DNA from: an uncultured Collinsella sp.
GTDB taxonomy: Bacteria; Actinomycetota; Coriobacteriia; Coriobacteriales; Coriobacteriaceae
Direction: 5' to 3'
Assembly: GCA_900540905.1 (NCBI GenBank)
Contig: UQHR01000014.1
Location: 1-45,166 of the forward strand
Length of the DNA stretch: 45,166 bases
The notes under the pieces are model-generated. The model worked only from the letters and a program-made list of their open reading frames with translations. It searched no databases and had not been told where the DNA came from. Each line of letters opens with the position of its first letter. Within the stretch, counting starts at the first letter, position 1. This document shows, piece after piece, positions 44,105 through 45,166 of this stretch. The position numbers and the translations under genes are program-made.

Positions 44105-45166
44105 ATGAAGGAGACCGAGAAGATCGAGATCGTGCACTTCGACCAGGAGGGCTACCTCGAGGACGGCAGGAACGTCTACGAGGCCGGCAAGAGGATGACC
44201 GCCCTGGCCGACCGCGTGCACGAGGAGGGCTACGACGCCGTCTTCCTGATGGGCGTCGGCGGCACCTGGGACGAGTTCATGCAGCTCGAGTACCTCATGA
44301 ACAAGTTCGGCGACCGCGACCTCGAGGTCTACCTGATCCACGCCGCCGAGTGGAACGTCATGGGCCACAAGCGCATGACCGACAGGTCCGTCGTGCTGAC
44401 CGCCTCCGAGTCCGGCACCACCCCCGAGGTGCTCGAGGCCGTCGGCAAGATGAGGGAGATGGGCGTGCGCGTCTTCGCCATGACCAACCCCGAGGGCAAG
44501 ATCGGGCAGGCCGTGGGCGCCGAGAACTGCGTCATGATGGCCTCCGACCACGGCGCCGGCGGCTGCGAGAAGGGCTACTACCTCGCCGACTGCTTCGGCC
44601 TGCGCCTGCTCAACCGCCGCGGCTGCTTCCCCAAGTTCGACCTGTTCATCGAGCAGACGAAGGACGTCTGGAAGGACATGCTCGACATCCGCAAGCGCTT
44701 CGAGCCGCGCGCCGAGGAGCTCGCCAGGAAGTACGCGCTGGCCGACTACACCATGTTCATCGGCTCGGGCGCGCTGTGGGGCGAGACCATCCTGTACTCC
44801 ATGTGCCTGCTCGAGGAGATGCAGTGGAAGCGCATCCGCCACATCACCTCGCACGACTTCTTCCACGGCACGCTCGAGCTGCTCGAGCCCGGCGTCCCGG
44901 TGTTCCTGTTCATGGGAGAGGACGAGTGCCGCGCCCTCGACGAGCGCGTCCGCGCCTTCCTCACCAGCGGCGTGACCGGCGACGAGGACTACGTCATCAT
45001 CGACACCGCCGAGTACGCGATCCCGGGCCTGGACGACGACTTCCGCGTCATCGTGTCGCCGTGGATCCTGTCCGTGCTGACCACCGACCGCCTCTCGCGC
45101 AACTACGAGCTGGTCACCAAGCACAACCTCAAGTACCGCCGCTACTACCACCAGTTCGACTACTAA
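44105..45166 (+). CDS. SIS-domain sugar-phosphate deglycase/isomerase, copy 2
   Basis: The protein is identical to that of the gene at 38955, and every block of DNA I compared across 1,062 bp is identical too. Identity begins at the ATG: upstream bases differ (GGGAGGACACAC here, AAAGGAGCGGGA there). The window ends at its stop codon, so any following genes are unseen. It has its own promoter with paired GGTATTAA-type sites. Two exact copies in one locus suggest very recent duplication or active gene conversion, for dosage or for two separately controlled promoters. Confidence 0.82.
   Translation: MKETEKIEIVHFDQEGYLEDGRNVYEAGKRMTALADRVHEEGYDAVFLMGVGGTWDEFMQLEYLMNKFGDRDLEVYLIHAAEWNVMGHKRMTDRSVVLTASESGTTPEVLEAVGKMREMGVRVFAMTNPEGKIGQAVGAENCVMMASDHGAGGCEKGYYLADCFGLRLLNRRGCFPKFDLFIEQTKDVWKDMLDIRKRFEPRAEELARKYALADYTMFIGSGALWGETILYSMCLLEEMQWKRIRHITSHDFFHGTLELLEPGVPVFLFMGEDECRALDERVRAFLTSGVTGDEDYVIIDTAEYAIPGLDDDFRVIVSPWILSVLTTDRLSRNYELVTKHNLKYRRYYHQFDY

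Noticed and set aside
38955..45166. Composite transposon flanked by the duplicated SIS genes
   Set aside because: The repeats are coding genes of metabolic type; no transposase, terminal inverted repeats or target duplication were seen.

Overview
The window is GC-rich chromosomal DNA of a Gram-positive anaerobic type. I infer a member of the Coriobacteriia, most likely Collinsella. The inference rests on the codon style, the phosphoketolase, the mix of mannose-family and glucose-family PTS genes, and an Amadori-sugar-type locus like one known from gut Collinsella. There is no rRNA, prophage, transposase or CRISPR array. 35 protein genes, one leader peptide and one tRNA are supported.

Region 1 (1-7000) is a housekeeping operon on the plus strand. 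It holds acpS, the NAD(P)H-hydrate repair enzyme, alanine racemase, a family 4 uracil-DNA glycosylase, tsaE and a three-domain TsaB-RimI-TsaD fusion. Region 2 (7000-12500) has long palindromic elements, a CstA-type transporter behind what looks like a branched-chain amino acid attenuator, a large Toprim protein with a Wadjet JetD-like C-terminus, and tRNA-Gln. Region 3 (12500-14600, minus strand) has a peptidoglycan-binding protein and a polyprenyl diphosphate synthase.

Region 4 (14680-28400) is an alpha-glucan/maltodextrin region. It contains a PTS EIIC-EIIB permease fused to a HAD phosphatase, a divergent GntR regulator, a complete sugar ABC transporter with its own MsmX/MalK ATPase, glgP, malQ and galE. 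GTTTAAAC-type palindromes lie at the PTS/gntR, ABC and malQ promoters and tie these units into one probable regulon.

Region 5 (28600-36600) has a CHAP-type wall hydrolase, murB, a LacI regulator with two AAAACGTTTT operators in front of the phosphoketolase xfp, and an AEC transporter. Two copies of a second class of paired-hairpin element lie here. Region 6 (36680-45166) has two overlapping GntR/UTRA regulators, then a SIS-domain deglycase-like gene, EIIA, EIIB, EIIC and EIID of a mannose-family PTS, a FrlC-like epimerase and an apparently identical second copy of the SIS gene. Three promoters in this region carry paired GGTATTAA/GGTATCAA sites. The set looks like import and splitting of a glycated amine (fructoselysine or glucoselysine type).

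The most unusual signals are: two families of hairpin elements whose cores are conserved while the long arms differ from copy to copy yet stay self-complementary; the attenuator before cstA; the PTS-HAD fusion; the standalone Toprim protein; and the duplicated SIS gene whose identity starts at the ATG.
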